A stretch of DNA of 64,000 nt from Rhodonellum psychrophilum GCM71 = DSM 17998 (GCF_000381545.1 NZ_KB906673.1:1-64000), one strand, 5' to 3'; counted from the first letter of the stretch, positions 15,717 to 25,523 are shown. Notes: generated from the sequence alone by a model not told the origin. Numbers and translations are program-made.

Positions 15717-17984
15717 TTAAAATGGTATCCTAACATTCAAAGCCACATTTCTACCCATTTGATTCACACCAAAAGGTCGGAAAAGAGACAAGTGATCAAT
15801 GTAAGTTTTGTTTAGAATATTGGATCCACTGATGTAGATATCAAGTGCTTTTCCTCCCATCATCACCTGACTTCCCACATTCAATCCTAACAAATAATAT
15901 CCCGGAGTAGGTTCTTCCAAAGGTGCTTCTCTGTTTTGATCAAAAATAAATGAACCCAAAACACTGATATATGGGTTTTTCAAAGCTCCTACATTACTCA
16001 GCCTGAAATCTAATGATTGATTCCATCTAAATGCTGGGATATAGGGCAAATAACTCATATCTGATCTTCTTTGGCCGATAACCATGCTGTAGGAAGTTGA
16101 AGCTGAAAACCACTTGGCTGAAGTAGGATGAATATCCAATTCCAACTCACCTCCATATAATCTTGCGTCTTCTTGCTCAAACTCCCAAACTGTCAAATCG
16201 CCAACAAACGAATTTGTTGGTGCGAAGAATATATAATTGTCAATGTGGTTGTAGAAGACCTCACCTGAAATAGAGAAGTTTGACCTGCTGTATCTGATAC
16301 CAAAATCAGACTGAATATTCTGCTCTCTGACAAAATCAGCACTTCCTCTTTCAAATCTATTTGTTCCTGGATGTGGTCCATTGGAAAATAACTCACCCAA
16401 ATCCGGTGCCCTGAATCCTTGTGCTACATTCAATCTAAATCTCCATGCAGAATTCGGTCTGAAAGTGGTCCCGGCACTTGCTGTGACACCATCAAATGTT
16501 CTTGTCAATGTTCTGTCTGCTGGATCTCCAGGAAGTAAAAACCCATAATCAACAATATGGTCTGCACTGGCATCTGCAGTTACCTTTCTATAATCATATC
16601 GGATACCCCCTTGCGCCACCCACTTGTCTTTATTGTAATTTAACAAGAGATAAACCGATCTGTCATCTTTCATGGCATCGGGGATCAAAAATTCATTTGC
16701 ACTTTCATAATTCACATTTTGCAAATAAAATCCCTGAACACCTAAAATCGCTTCCACATTTGGGAATAGCTCTTTGGCGTATTTGATATCATACATGAAG
16801 TTGGATTGTCTCAAACCCAAATCCACTTGATCCTCGGCTGTTTCGACTTCTTCTCTAAAGTTAAAATGATAACCGAATGAAGCCTTCAAGCGGTCTTGCC
16901 CAATATTTATATTTGTCTCTGAATTGATAAAGTGATCTCTCACATCTTGAAAGGGCAGTTGTACTTTTCTATCTCCACGGCTTGTTACTAACTCACTGAC
17001 ATTTTCCTCATCTATGATTCCAAGGTTTTGTCTCAAATAAGTATAGCGTAATCTGGTATCTCCCCATTTTTTACGTAATCCAACACCCGCTTTGATATTT
17101 TGTGTGTTGAACCTGGTATTGCCGACAGCATTTCCATTACCATCCAAATAATCAGCATGTGATTCTGCTGCTGCTCTAAAAGACCATAAAAATCCGTTTT
17201 CGCTCGCTCCTTTGGCACCGGCATCAGTTCGGAAACCTAAAGAATTGCTGTATCCTCTCAAATTTACATCCCCCTCAACAGTTCCTGCTGCGGCATCTTT
17301 ATCTTCAATCAAATTGACAACACCTGCCATGGCACCTGAACCATAAATGATCGATGCTGGACCTTTGATCAATTCAATGTTACCAATACCTGTTTCAGAT
17401 AAGCCCAAACCATGATCGGCACCCCATTGCTGGTTTTCGAATCTTGCTCCCTGATAGACGGACAAGACTCTGCTGAATGACAAACCTCTAATTACCGGCT
17501 TGCTTATCCCTGGACCCAATGATATTTCATTTACGCCAGGTGTTCTGGTTAGTGAAGTCATCAAACTTGGAGAGGGCATTTTGAGAATGGCATCCCTGCT
17601 TACTTTCTCTATAGAAATGGGTGAGCTTTCCTTACTCATGATATACGCTCCTGAGACGACCACTTCATCGATATTGGTGGTGGCCTCTTCCAATTTAATC
17701 ACCAAATCCCGGTCTTTCGATCCCGGCTTGAGCACCTGAATGATGGTAGAATATCCGATAAAAGAAAACTGAAAAGTCAGATTCCGATCAGGCAAAGTAC
17801 CGATGGAAAAACTTCCGTCAAGGTCTGTGACCACCCCTCTGTTCAATTCAGGGATGAAAACCGAAACTCCCGGAAGTGGAGACTGTGTATTTTTGTCAAT
17901 GACTTTACCAGATAGGGAAATGTCTTGTATGGCCATTGTCCCGGCAGAAAGCAGGGACAAGACGATTAGTAAAATGAATCGCAT
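15717..17984 (-). CDS. TonB-dependent outer-membrane receptor
   Basis: A 755-aa protein. A signal peptide (1-18) precedes an N-terminal carboxypeptidase-like beta-sandwich (about 20-105, 'LSGKVIDKNTQSPLPGVSVF'). A plug domain follows (about 110-230, 'RTPGVNEISLGPGISKPVIR' and 'IELIKGPASIIYGSGAMAGV'), then a 22-strand barrel ending in the C-terminal 'NVALNVRIPF'. The neighbour 73 bases upstream is a His-rich small protein. This pairing, together with the receptor's overall likeness to ZnuD-type receptors, suggests transition-metal or metal-chelate uptake (inference). Energised by TonB-ExbBD, not encoded here. Confidence 0.88.
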   Translation of the reverse strand: MRFILLIVLSLLSAGTMAIQDISLSGKVIDKNTQSPLPGVSVFIPELNRGVVTDLDGSFSIGTLPDRNLTFQFSFIGYSTIIQVLKPGSKDRDLVIKLEEATTNIDEVVVSGAYIMSKESSPISIEKVSRDAILKMPSPSLMTSLTRTPGVNEISLGPGISKPVIRGLSFSRVLSVYQGARFENQQWGADHGLGLSETGIGNIELIKGPASIIYGSGAMAGVVNLIEDKDAAAGTVEGDVNLRGYSNSLGFRTDAGAKGASENGFLWSFRAAAESHADYLDGNGNAVGNTRFNTQNIKAGVGLRKKWGDTRLRYTYLRQNLGIIDEENVSELVTSRGDRKVQLPFQDVRDHFINSETNINIGQDRLKASFGYHFNFREEVETAEDQVDLGLRQSNFMYDIKYAKELFPNVEAILGVQGFYLQNVNYESANEFLIPDAMKDDRSVYLLLNYNKDKWVAQGGIRYDYRKVTADASADHIVDYGFLLPGDPADRTLTRTFDGVTASAGTTFRPNSAWRFRLNVAQGFRAPDLGELFSNGPHPGTNRFERGSADFVREQNIQSDFGIRYSRSNFSISGEVFYNHIDNYIFFAPTNSFVGDLTVWEFEQEDARLYGGELELDIHPTSAKWFSASTSYSMVIGQRRSDMSYLPYIPAFRWNQSLDFRLSNVGALKNPYISVLGSFIFDQNREAPLEEPTPGYYLLGLNVGSQVMMGGKALDIYISGSNILNKTYIDHLSLFRPFGVNQMGRNVALNVRIPF

Positions 17985-18020
17985 TGCTATAATTCTTAAG
18001 ATTTTAATAAAAAGAGAGGG

Positions 18021-18042
18021 GCATACCCATCAAGGGGTATGC
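18021..18042. promoter_or_regulatory. Intercistronic hairpin between His-rich gene and TonB receptor
   Basis: GCATACCC-ATCAA-GGGGTATGC forms an 8-bp perfect stem within the 73-base spacer. There is no T-run in the direction of transcription (minus), so it looks more like a processing or stability element than a terminator. Confidence 0.45.
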
Positions 18043-18057
18043 AGGTAAAAATGAGAA

Positions 18058-18423
18058 TTATGCGTTTGCAGGTGGCCCGCGGTGTTCAAAACCAATGAGC
18101 GATTTTTGATAGCTGTTTTTGAAATAATAACCAGAGGAAACAGTGGTTTCAAAAACAGGGTTTTCAGGTAAATGGAACTGGTATTCAAAAACAAAATAAT
18201 CGGCATGGGCGATCAGATCGAGAATAATGAGCTCAGATTCTGTATGCCCATGATCAGGGAGGTTCTCTTGTTCTTCGGTAAGAATGGGATGGGCATGGGT
18301 AATGATTTTGCCATTGTCCAACTCATGTGAATGGAAAAAAAGCATCCCATTGGCGATTACACTGAGTATAAGCACCAAGCAAAAATGACTGAAAAGGGAT
18401 ATTATTTTCCTAAAGTGGTTCAC
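18058..18423 (-). CDS. Small His-rich exported protein upstream of the TonB receptor
   Basis: A 121-aa protein. One hydrophobic segment (about 8-28) acts as signal or anchor, followed by 'FFHSHELDNGKIITHAHP' and later 'DHGHTESE', with at least nine His in the first 70 mature residues. The C-terminus is 'FEHRGPPANA'. Proteins of this form commonly precede TonB-dependent receptors in Bacteroidota and probably bind a transition metal in the periplasm; that role is inferred, not demonstrated. It is probably the first gene of a two-gene operon with the receptor. Confidence 0.7.
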   Translation of the reverse strand: MNHFRKIISLFSHFCLVLILSVIANGMLFFHSHELDNGKIITHAHPILTEEQENLPDHGHTESELIILDLIAHADYFVFEYQFHLPENPVFETTVSSGYYFKNSYQKSLIGFEHRGPPANA

Positions 18424-18568
18424 GCGCTACAATTGGAATATCTAGATAATAAATCAAAAGTAATAAAGAATGTTTTGTCAACGGTACCTTTTGAATAAAA
18501 AAAATCCAATAACCAATTTTGAAGTCCATTCAATTCCTTGATTGGAATCTAATCCCTATTTTTGAAAC

Positions 18569-18943
18569 ATGATAAATTTTGATTACCAACCCTCAACCTA
18601 TTTTGATGGAACGGGCCCTTCTGCTTTATTGGTCAAATTGACCTACCCCGAAAGTCAATGGGGTGAGGAAATCAGCATTTTCGCCAATACCGTAGATGGA
18701 GAGATTTTATTTGAGGCGGTTGATTTCTATGGCAATGACTTTAAAATCGTTCCTGAAAAATATAGCCAAACCCTTTCCCTTCAAGCTTTGATCATTATGA
18801 TCGAAACCATGGATGTGGCTCCGGATTTGGCACAAGGCAATGTGGAATGGACACTTGCAGGCATACCCGAAGCGGAAAGCCTGCTTTATCCGGATCTGAA
18901 AACATATTTCAATGAAAAAAGAAGAAGTTTTGGCCTTTCTTAG
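18569..18943 (+). CDS. Hypothetical protein (124 aa)
   Basis: A soluble, acidic protein, not recognised. No signal peptide or membrane segment. The sequence begins MINFDYQPSTYFDGTGPSAL and contains a long hydrophobic helix 'LSLQALIIMIETMDVAPDLA'. The coding frame is clean, with codon use like its neighbours. Its last 4 bases overlap the end of the convergent small gene on the other strand. Confidence 0.6.
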   Translation: MINFDYQPSTYFDGTGPSALLVKLTYPESQWGEEISIFANTVDGEILFEAVDFYGNDFKIVPEKYSQTLSLQALIIMIETMDVAPDLAQGNVEWTLAGIPEAESLLYPDLKTYFNEKRRSFGLS

Positions 18944-19170
18944 AAATCCAAAATCGTTTCATAGTTTCTGGATAGGATATGATTTGATCTAAACCAGTAC
19001 TCATAGGTTTCAAATAGAATACATTCATGGAGTTCAAGTCCCTGAAAAAAATAATTGCGGAGCTGGTTTCCAGGCAACCAGCATCTCAGGTCATTCGCTT
19101 GATCGATCCTTAACTGGGACAATTGGATGATTTTTTGCCCTTCAATAACAATGGGAATTAATTTGACCAT
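18940..19170 (-). CDS. Hypothetical protein (76 aa)
   Basis: A small soluble protein, not recognised at family level. It starts MVKLIPIVIEGQKIIQLSQL and is rich in aromatic residues and acidic positions near the C-terminus. The ATG at 19170 is preferred; the frame extends to 19215 with an alternative ATG and 15 residues that look like leader sequence. It overlaps the convergent 124-aa gene by 4 bases. Confidence 0.55.
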   Translation of the reverse strand: MVKLIPIVIEGQKIIQLSQLRIDQANDLRCWLPGNQLRNYFFQGLELHECILFETYEYWFRSNHILSRNYETILDF

Positions 19171-19423
19171 GACATTAAAACTTATCTTACAAATTAAGTC
19201 ATTTCGTTCAAGCATTTGATGAACAAGTCATTACGCTTGTGTTAATTTTGCATGACCTCAATAATCCTACTTCCTTGAGATTCCTTTCTCCAAAGCAGCA
19301 TTTTAAAACGATTTTTCTTTAGCTTTAATTCGCGAAGAACGCCACCCATTTTTACCGGATTTATGTATCCCAAAAAGAATAAATGGTTGAGTTAGAAATT
19401 GGCGAGCCTATTTAATTCCCTAT

Positions 19424-20329
19424 ATGAATGCTATTCTTCTGATCATTGTCTTTCTTTTGGTTGGCGTTATATTACAGAAGGTCAAATCCCTTCCGCCCCA
19501 AACACCAAAATTTCTTAATTATTATCTGATTTACATCGTCCTTCCAGCCATGGCCTTGCGCTATCTGCCAGGAATCGAGATGAAGTTGGAACTCCTCCTG
19601 CCCATCCTATCAGCATGGATTGGATTTGGTCTTTCCTGGCTGCTGTTTGGCTGGCTGGGAAAAAAATTCAATTGGGGAAAGTCTGTCACGGGCTGTCTCG
19701 TAATCACTGCCGGGCTCTCGAATACTTCGTTTGTGGGTTTTCCCATCGTCAATGCCTTGTATGGTGAGGAGGGGATCAAAATCGCCTTGTTGATCGATCA
19801 GGCGGGGTCTTTTATTTTGGTGAGCAGCGTGGCGATTGTCGTAGCTTCCATTTACGGAACTGAAAAAAAACGAAAGCGGGACATTACCAGAAAAATATTG
19901 ACCTTCCCTCCTTTTCTGTTTTTCTTGATTGCCATGTTCATGAATCTCTACCAATGGCAAGTCGGCGGTTTTCTAGCGCAAGTTTTGGAAATCATCGCCA
20001 TGACACTGACCCCAGTGGCCCTGATCGCCGTTGGATTGCAAATCAGGATAAATCCGGAAGCCATGCGGTCAAAATTCCTTTGGTATGGACTTGGCTATAA
20101 GCTTATCCTGATCCCAGCCATCGTTCTTTTGCTTTTCAAGGGGGTATTTAATCTGGGGGGACTGCTGTTGAAGATTTCGGTGATAGAAGCCGCCATGGCA
20201 CCCATGATCACCGCCACGATCATCGCCATATCCCATGATTTGGAACCAAGACTGGCTTCTTTGATGGTCGGCGTGGGAATCCCACTGTCTTTTTTGACAG
20301 TGGGGATCTGGTATCTTATCTTGGGTTAA
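19424..20329 (+). CDS. AEC-family transporter (auxin efflux carrier / malate permease type)
   Basis: A 301-aa inner-membrane protein with about ten helices in two inverted halves. Conserved features are 'NYYLIYIVLPAMALRYLPG', 'TAGLSNTSFVGFPIVNALYG' in the crossover region, and 'EAAMAPMITATIIAISHDLE' in the second half. Family members export or import carboxylates and related anions; the substrate here is not predictable. A possible -7 box TAATTTTG lies about 180 bases upstream. The stop overlaps that of the convergent AsmA-like gene. Confidence 0.85.
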   Translation: MNAILLIIVFLLVGVILQKVKSLPPQTPKFLNYYLIYIVLPAMALRYLPGIEMKLELLLPILSAWIGFGLSWLLFGWLGKKFNWGKSVTGCLVITAGLSNTSFVGFPIVNALYGEEGIKIALLIDQAGSFILVSSVAIVVASIYGTEKKRKRDITRKILTFPPFLFFLIAMFMNLYQWQVGGFLAQVLEIIAMTLTPVALIAVGLQIRINPEAMRSKFLWYGLGYKLILIPAIVLLLFKGVFNLGGLLLKISVIEAAMAPMITATIIAISHDLEPRLASLMVGVGIPLSFLTVGIWYLILG

Positions 20330-23328
20330 TTGTCTTCCTTTTTGGTGGTGTCCGGTTTTACCACCGGCTTGGCCTTATTTCCCAAAACACCTCTTAACAA
20401 GCCCTTGGCTTCTTCCAAAGCCTTTGACTTGGTTTCGGTCACTTTTTTCTCGGCTTCTTTCTTCACACTGTCCTGAAGGATTTCAGCTTTGAGCTTCAAC
20501 TCCTGTTTCAAACTGTCCTCGGCTGCCTTGAACTGCTCGGTTGCCTTTGCGGTAAGGTTTTCTTTTTCTGAGGAAACCCTTGATTTCAAGGCATTGGTCA
20601 ACAAGCTTTCAAGGCTGTTTCCTCCTGCCAATCCAATTTTGGGACTGCTGTAGGTTCCACCCAAACTAATGGCAACAGGGATCAGGGTAGATTCATTGGC
20701 CTCGGTTTTAGAAATGGTGGCCAACAAAGTATTGGCTTGGGCACCAAATTTACCCGCCGGAACCTGCATATTGACGAGGTAATTGATGCTTCCGTCAAAA
20801 CCGGTGCTTCCTTGGACATTCGCTTGATAATCCCAAAGCTTCAGGTCAAACGGTTTGACGTTGAGCATCCCATTGTTGATTTCAATCGGCAGGGCCAGGT
20901 TCTTCAATTGGAGTGTTCTGGCATCACTTAATTTTGTCAGGCTTGCGATGCCTTCCAAAATAGCGCTGTTCTGAAGTGAGGCTTCCAATACTTTCATCAA
21001 TCCCTTCCCATCCAAGGAAGAAAGAATCGGCATCATATCCTGTCCCAAAATCCCAGAGAAATCCATACTGGTGGAGAAATTTCCAGAAAGGTGTTGTGCT
21101 ATCGGGGCAAGGATTCTAACGGTGTTGAAAGATTTGAAGGCTTCTTGAATGCTGAGGTTGACGACATTGAAGTTGAAATCAAACTTAGGGTTGGATAAAT
21201 CCCTTGGATCATACTTGCCATTCAGGACCATTTGACCCCCTAGTGTACTCATAGAAGCATCGGTGAAGTTCAAAACCCCATCTTTCAAGGTGAGACTGCC
21301 CTTTACATCTTTCAGGTTAAGATTGTCATAAAGCACTTCGGCTGCCTGAACTTTCATGTTGAAATCAATATTCTTTGGCAATTCGATGACTGCCAAATCC
21401 GAAGAATCTGCCTCACCCGATTCAGTCAACCATTGGTTGGCATTGAATCGCGTGGAATTCAGGGTAAGCTGACCTTTGAGGGTTTCATTTTCCTTCAGGA
21501 AAAAATTCATGTAGTTGGATAGAAAACCACTTGCGACCAAGGGACTTTCACCTACCCTTGCATCGAATTGGGTCAAGTTGATTCTATCGGGTGAAAAATC
21601 CGCTTTTGCATCCCTGATCCGGATTCCCTGGGGAAAATCAACAGAAGTGAAATAAAAACCCGTTACTTCTACATCTCCGCGAGTGTCCAATTTGTCAAAC
21701 CTACTTTTTTCCACATCCTCATAGGATCCTTTTGTGAGGAGATCTGTCTTGACTTTTCCCTCCATGATCACATTTTCCATCGGAAAGATTTTCAGTAGTT
21801 TCCCCAAATCGACTGTCCCTTTCACGGCCCCATCCCATTTGAGCAAGGCAAAATCATTGACTTTTAACTTTCCATTGATGGCCTCATCCTCCAGTTCAAA
21901 GCCAAAGGCCGTTAAATCGACCTGAAAATCATTCATTTTTCCGGTCGTATTCAATACCGTGGCATTCACCCGAAGTTTTTCGATTGGTGCGGGATACTCT
22001 GCGCTTTTCACATAGCCATCCGTCAACAACAACTTTGCATCGATCATTGGGATAATTTTTGCAATGGAATCATACCTTCCTTTTGCCGTGGCGTTGACAT
22101 CCAAAACCCCCTTGAGGGTCATGCCTTCGATGGGAAAAATAGAGGTCATTTCTTCCAGATTCATTTTCCCTTTCAGCAAGCCATCAATATCATAAGTCAC
22201 CAGGTTCTCGAGTAAGAACCGGCCTGAAATCGGGTTGCTGCCAAAGTCGAGGTTAAAGGCGGGAATATTGATTTTGGTATCATCCAAATTCCCGGACGTG
22301 TTGATCACCTGCATATCCAAATTGATATTGCTTACCGGTCTTGGCAGGTCAGGATACTGGAACATTCCGTCTGTGATGTTCAGGGAAACATCAAAAGTGG
22401 GAATACTGGCTTCATTGTATTTCCCTTTCAAAAACCCCTTGAAATCCATATTTCCCGCAGTATTGAGCGTAGAGAAACTTTCGGTGTAAATCCCCGGGAC
22501 CAATGACAGGATACTTTTGAAGGAATTGTCTTTCCCTGCAAAGACGAGATCAAAATCGATGTCCTCTTCTGGAAGCGCTACGAAACCTTTGAGATCAAAC
22601 AGAAATTCATTCAGGGCAAAGTTCCCTTCCCCAAAAGTGAACTTCATTTGGTTCAAATCAATGTTCATCTGGGTTTCTCCGGAAAACTTTTTGTTCCGCA
22701 TGTAATTGGTTCCCTCGTAGGTGATGTCAGCGATCAAAGCCTCCATTTTCAAGGGGAGATCATAAACATCCATGGTAAAATCGCCGGATCCAACCATATT
22801 GATATTGCCAAGCGCCATAAAATACTTCAGCTGGCGATCATCGTAGATCAGATCAAAATCTTTGATTTCTATCAAATCCACTCCGATTTGGAAGTCACTT
22901 TCTTCCGCTGCCTCTTGCTCCTCCTCAGGATACATGATGTCATAATTGGCCCTGCCATCCCCGAGTACTTTGACATACATGCTCCCGCCATCCAAATGGA
23001 GGCCAGTTAAGCTGGGATTGTCACCAAAGAGGATTGACTTCAGATTGAAATCCACTTGAAGGTTGTTCACATGGACCAAGGTGTCATTTTGAAAAGGAGG
23101 ATTCCCTATTACCCCAAATTCCTTTAAGGTGGCGCTGATGTGTGGGAAGCGCTTGAAAACACTGAAACTGATATTGTTGTAATCATAATATACCTGTGCA
23201 TTGACTGCGCTGGCAATTTTCTGATCGACTTTGGCGATGATTTTATCTTTGAAAATAAAAGGGACTGCAACCAAGGCAACCAACAATACCGTGAATACCG
23301 CTAAAATGATGATGATTGTCTTTTTCAT
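20326..23328 (-). CDS. AsmA-like envelope protein
   Basis: A 1000-aa protein. One N-terminal membrane helix (about 3-27) is followed by a very long periplasmic beta-rich region made of repeated units (for example 'LDGGSMYVKVLGDGRANYDI', 'INDGMFQYP'-like), with an AsmA C-terminal region at about 600-880 ('LTLKDGVLNFTDASMSTLGG'). The tail (about 925-1000) is a charged coiled-coil-like helix. AsmA/TamB/YhdP-type proteins form inter-membrane grooves for phospholipid transport; that role is inferred for this one. It stands alone on the minus strand. Confidence 0.85.
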   Translation of the reverse strand: MKKTIIIILAVFTVLLVALVAVPFIFKDKIIAKVDQKIASAVNAQVYYDYNNISFSVFKRFPHISATLKEFGVIGNPPFQNDTLVHVNNLQVDFNLKSILFGDNPSLTGLHLDGGSMYVKVLGDGRANYDIMYPEEEQEAAEESDFQIGVDLIEIKDFDLIYDDRQLKYFMALGNINMVGSGDFTMDVYDLPLKMEALIADITYEGTNYMRNKKFSGETQMNIDLNQMKFTFGEGNFALNEFLFDLKGFVALPEEDIDFDLVFAGKDNSFKSILSLVPGIYTESFSTLNTAGNMDFKGFLKGKYNEASIPTFDVSLNITDGMFQYPDLPRPVSNINLDMQVINTSGNLDDTKINIPAFNLDFGSNPISGRFLLENLVTYDIDGLLKGKMNLEEMTSIFPIEGMTLKGVLDVNATAKGRYDSIAKIIPMIDAKLLLTDGYVKSAEYPAPIEKLRVNATVLNTTGKMNDFQVDLTAFGFELEDEAINGKLKVNDFALLKWDGAVKGTVDLGKLLKIFPMENVIMEGKVKTDLLTKGSYEDVEKSRFDKLDTRGDVEVTGFYFTSVDFPQGIRIRDAKADFSPDRINLTQFDARVGESPLVASGFLSNYMNFFLKENETLKGQLTLNSTRFNANQWLTESGEADSSDLAVIELPKNIDFNMKVQAAEVLYDNLNLKDVKGSLTLKDGVLNFTDASMSTLGGQMVLNGKYDPRDLSNPKFDFNFNVVNLSIQEAFKSFNTVRILAPIAQHLSGNFSTSMDFSGILGQDMMPILSSLDGKGLMKVLEASLQNSAILEGIASLTKLSDARTLQLKNLALPIEINNGMLNVKPFDLKLWDYQANVQGSTGFDGSINYLVNMQVPAGKFGAQANTLLATISKTEANESTLIPVAISLGGTYSSPKIGLAGGNSLESLLTNALKSRVSSEKENLTAKATEQFKAAEDSLKQELKLKAEILQDSVKKEAEKKVTETKSKALEEAKGLLRGVLGNKAKPVVKPDTTKKEDN

Positions 23329-23435
23329 AATGGTTTTTTCAAATTGTCACGTTATAGATAACGAGAACATGCAAAGAATGGATCAAAAATCAAGCTAAAA
23401 AGAAAAAGGGCAGCATGAGGCGGACCTCCATATTC

Positions 23436-24230
23436 TCAACCCTTTTCGGCAGTAGGAAATTCATTCCACAATTGCTCATGGATGTGGCCATTGCTGGCGA
23501 TGATTTCCCGGCCATAGATGTAATTCTTTCCTTTTGAGAAGTCTGTCACGGTACCTCCCGCCTCCTGAACGATCAAAGCGCCTGCGGCTACATCGTATGA
23601 GTTGAGGTTGTACTCAAAATACCCATCCGCTCTTCCACAAGCCACATAGCAAAGGTCGATCGCCGCACTTCCCAATCTCCGCAGTCCATGGGTTTGCTTC
23701 ATCAAGGATTTCAATACCCCAAGGTACCAGTCAATCTGATCGAAGGCACTGTACGGGAATCCGGTCGCAATCAAGCTTGAGGCCAAATCCGGAGCGCTGC
23801 TCACCTTGATCGGTGTATCGTTACAAAAGGCTCCTTGGCCTTTGAGCGCGTAAAAACATTCGTGGAAATTGATTTCATAAACTACGCCAAGGACAATTTC
23901 ATCCCCTTTTTGCAATCCGATACTGACGCAAAAAAGGGGAAAGCCATGGATGAAATTCGTGGTCCCATCCAGGGGGTCAATAATCCAGGTATAGTCAAGC
24001 CCTACAGTGGAATCGGTTCCTTCTTCGGTAATAAAACCCGCCTCAGGCAGAATTTTGGAGAGGTTTTCGACGATCATCTTTTCGGCCTCTTTGTCCACGT
24101 AGGATACCAAATCATTCAAGCCTTTGTACTCCAATCTTTTTAAGTCAAAAAATTGACTTTCCTTTCGGATAAAAGCACCTGCCTCGATGGCGACTTTTTT
24201 TGTTTTATCCAAAATTTCCGATAAATCCAT
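23436..24230 (-). CDS. Inositol monophosphatase family protein
   Basis: A 264-aa Mg-dependent phosphatase. Metal ligands are visible: Glu69/Glu70 in 'FITEEG', Asp85 and Asp88 in 'WIIDPLDGTTNF', and Asp213 in 'SYDVAAGALIVQEAGG'. It dephosphorylates inositol 1-phosphate or related sugar phosphates; SuhB homologues also act on ribosome assembly, but that cannot be assigned from sequence. It lies 42 bases downstream of rsmI on the same strand. Confidence 0.9.
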   Translation of the reverse strand: MDLSEILDKTKKVAIEAGAFIRKESQFFDLKRLEYKGLNDLVSYVDKEAEKMIVENLSKILPEAGFITEEGTDSTVGLDYTWIIDPLDGTTNFIHGFPLFCVSIGLQKGDEIVLGVVYEINFHECFYALKGQGAFCNDTPIKVSSAPDLASSLIATGFPYSAFDQIDWYLGVLKSLMKQTHGLRRLGSAAIDLCYVACGRADGYFEYNLNSYDVAAGALIVQEAGGTVTDFSKGKNYIYGREIIASNGHIHEQLWNEFPTAEKG

Positions 24231-24272
24231 AGTTTTGATCTAATAGGTACCTGATTGAATTATTTTTTTTGG

Positions 24273-24956
24273 CTATTTGCCTGCAAGCACGATGACGATT
24301 TCTCCCTTGATCGGATGAATCTCATAATAGGCAATCAATTCCTGCAAGGTTCCCCTTACGTTTTCCTCATAAATTTTGGTCATTTCCCGGGAAACCGAAG
24401 CCATTCTGTCCGGTCCAAAAGCCTCTGAAAACTGAAGGAGGGTTTTGGCCAAGCGATGGGGGGATTCATAAAAAATCATGGTCCGATTTTCCTCCAGTAA
24501 GTTCTCAATCCTGGTTTTCCGTCCTTTTTTGTGTGGAAGAAACCCTTCGAACGTGAATCGATCTGTGGGTAAACCGGAATTGACCAAGGCGGGGACAAAT
24601 GCCGTCGCGCCAGGAAGACAATTCACTTCCAATCCCGCATCCTTTGCAGCCCTTACCAATAAAAACCCTGGATCAGAAACGCCGGGTGTTCCGGCATCAC
24701 TCACCAAGGCCATTTGTTCGCCATTCTTCAGTCTTTCCAAAAGCCTTTCCACTGTTTTATGTTCGTTGAAAACATGATAACTTTGGAGAGGTCGGTGGAT
24801 TTCATAGTGCTTCAACAGCTTGCCTGTGGTCCGGGTGTCTTCGGCCAAAATCACATCCACTGATTTCAGGATTTCTATTGCCCTGAGCGTAATGTCCTTT
24901 AGATTGCCAATAGGGGTGGGGACGAGGTAGAGGTGAATGGTTTTATCAGGATCCAT
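24273..24956 (-). CDS. rsmI: 16S rRNA (cytidine1402-2'-O)-methyltransferase
   Basis: A protein of about 227 aa. 'LYLVPTPIGNLKDITLRAI' starts the tetrapyrrole-methylase fold, followed by 'ILAEDTRTTGKLL', 'LVSDAGTPGVSDPGFLL' and 'CLPGATAFVPAL', all diagnostic of RsmI. It methylates the ribose of C1402 in the 30S decoding centre with SAM. The ATG at 24956 lies 1 base after the phhB stop and fits the family start; an ATG at 24971 would overlap phhB. Part of phhB-rsmI-phosphatase. Confidence 0.93.
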   Translation of the reverse strand: MDPDKTIHLYLVPTPIGNLKDITLRAIEILKSVDVILAEDTRTTGKLLKHYEIHRPLQSYHVFNEHKTVERLLERLKNGEQMALVSDAGTPGVSDPGFLLVRAAKDAGLEVNCLPGATAFVPALVNSGLPTDRFTFEGFLPHKKGRKTRIENLLEENRTMIFYESPHRLAKTLLQFSEAFGPDRMASVSREMTKIYEENVRGTLQELIAYYEIHPIKGEIVIVLAGK

Positions 24957-24957
24957 T

Positions 24958-25185
24958 TTAGATTTTATCAATGGCTTTTGCCAGTTTTCGATCCTTTTCT
25001 GTCACGGTATTTCCTTTGTCGTGCGTGGTCAATTCAATGATGACTTTATTGTAAACATTGCTCCAATTGGGATGATGCTGATGGGCTTCTGCCAAAAAAG
25101 CAACCCTGGTCATAAAGGCGAATGCTTCTGCAAAATCCCCAAATTCAAATGTTCTTGTCAATTTATTGTTTTCTTCTTTCCACAT
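24958..25185 (-). CDS. phhB: 4a-hydroxytetrahydrobiopterin dehydratase
   Basis: A 75-aa protein, slightly short for the family. '[20 protein letters not shown]' and '[19 protein letters not shown]' contain the conserved His-His-Pro catalytic motif of pterin-4a-carbinolamine dehydratase. It recycles the pterin cofactor of aromatic amino-acid hydroxylases. Immediately upstream of rsmI with a 1-base gap. Confidence 0.88.
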   Translation of the reverse strand: MWKEENNKLTRTFEFGDFAEAFAFMTRVAFLAEAHQHHPNWSNVYNKVIIELTTHDKGNTVTEKDRKLAKAIDKI

Positions 25186-25203
25186 AATAATGGTTCTTTA
25201 ATT

Positions 25204-25470
25204 TTATAAGGAGATGACGCCCTCTATGGTCGCCGCTTTTTCATAAACCTGCAAAATGGCCTCACTGTTGGGCATCATTGCATGAATGGTAGCACTCACA
25301 TAAGTTCCTTTGGACGATTGCTTCAAGAGCATCTTATTGTTGGGCAATAAGGCAGCAATTTCACTTTCCTTACCACTTGGAACGATGAATTTAAACATAT
25401 AAAGGACCGGGAATGTAGTTTGGGCCTCTAATTTGTCTTTGAATGCTTGTTTATCAAATGTGTCTTTCAT
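25204..25470 (-). CDS. DUF493 (YbeD-like) family protein
   Basis: A protein of about 88 aa starting MKDTFDKQAFKDKLEAQTTF. 'PVLYMFKFIVPS' and 'SKGTYVSATIHAMMPNSEAI' match the ACT-like ferredoxin fold of DUF493/YbeD. It is a small cytoplasmic protein with a suspected regulatory role. The longer frame to 25536 runs through the ppiD terminator and is rejected. Confidence 0.8.
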   Translation of the reverse strand: MKDTFDKQAFKDKLEAQTTFPVLYMFKFIVPSGKESEIAALLPNNKMLLKQSSKGTYVSATIHAMMPNSEAILQVYEKAATIEGVISL

Positions 25471-25523
25471 GATCTTCGAATTTACGAGATATATCCGACA
25501 CAAAAAAAATATGCCTAGGGCAT

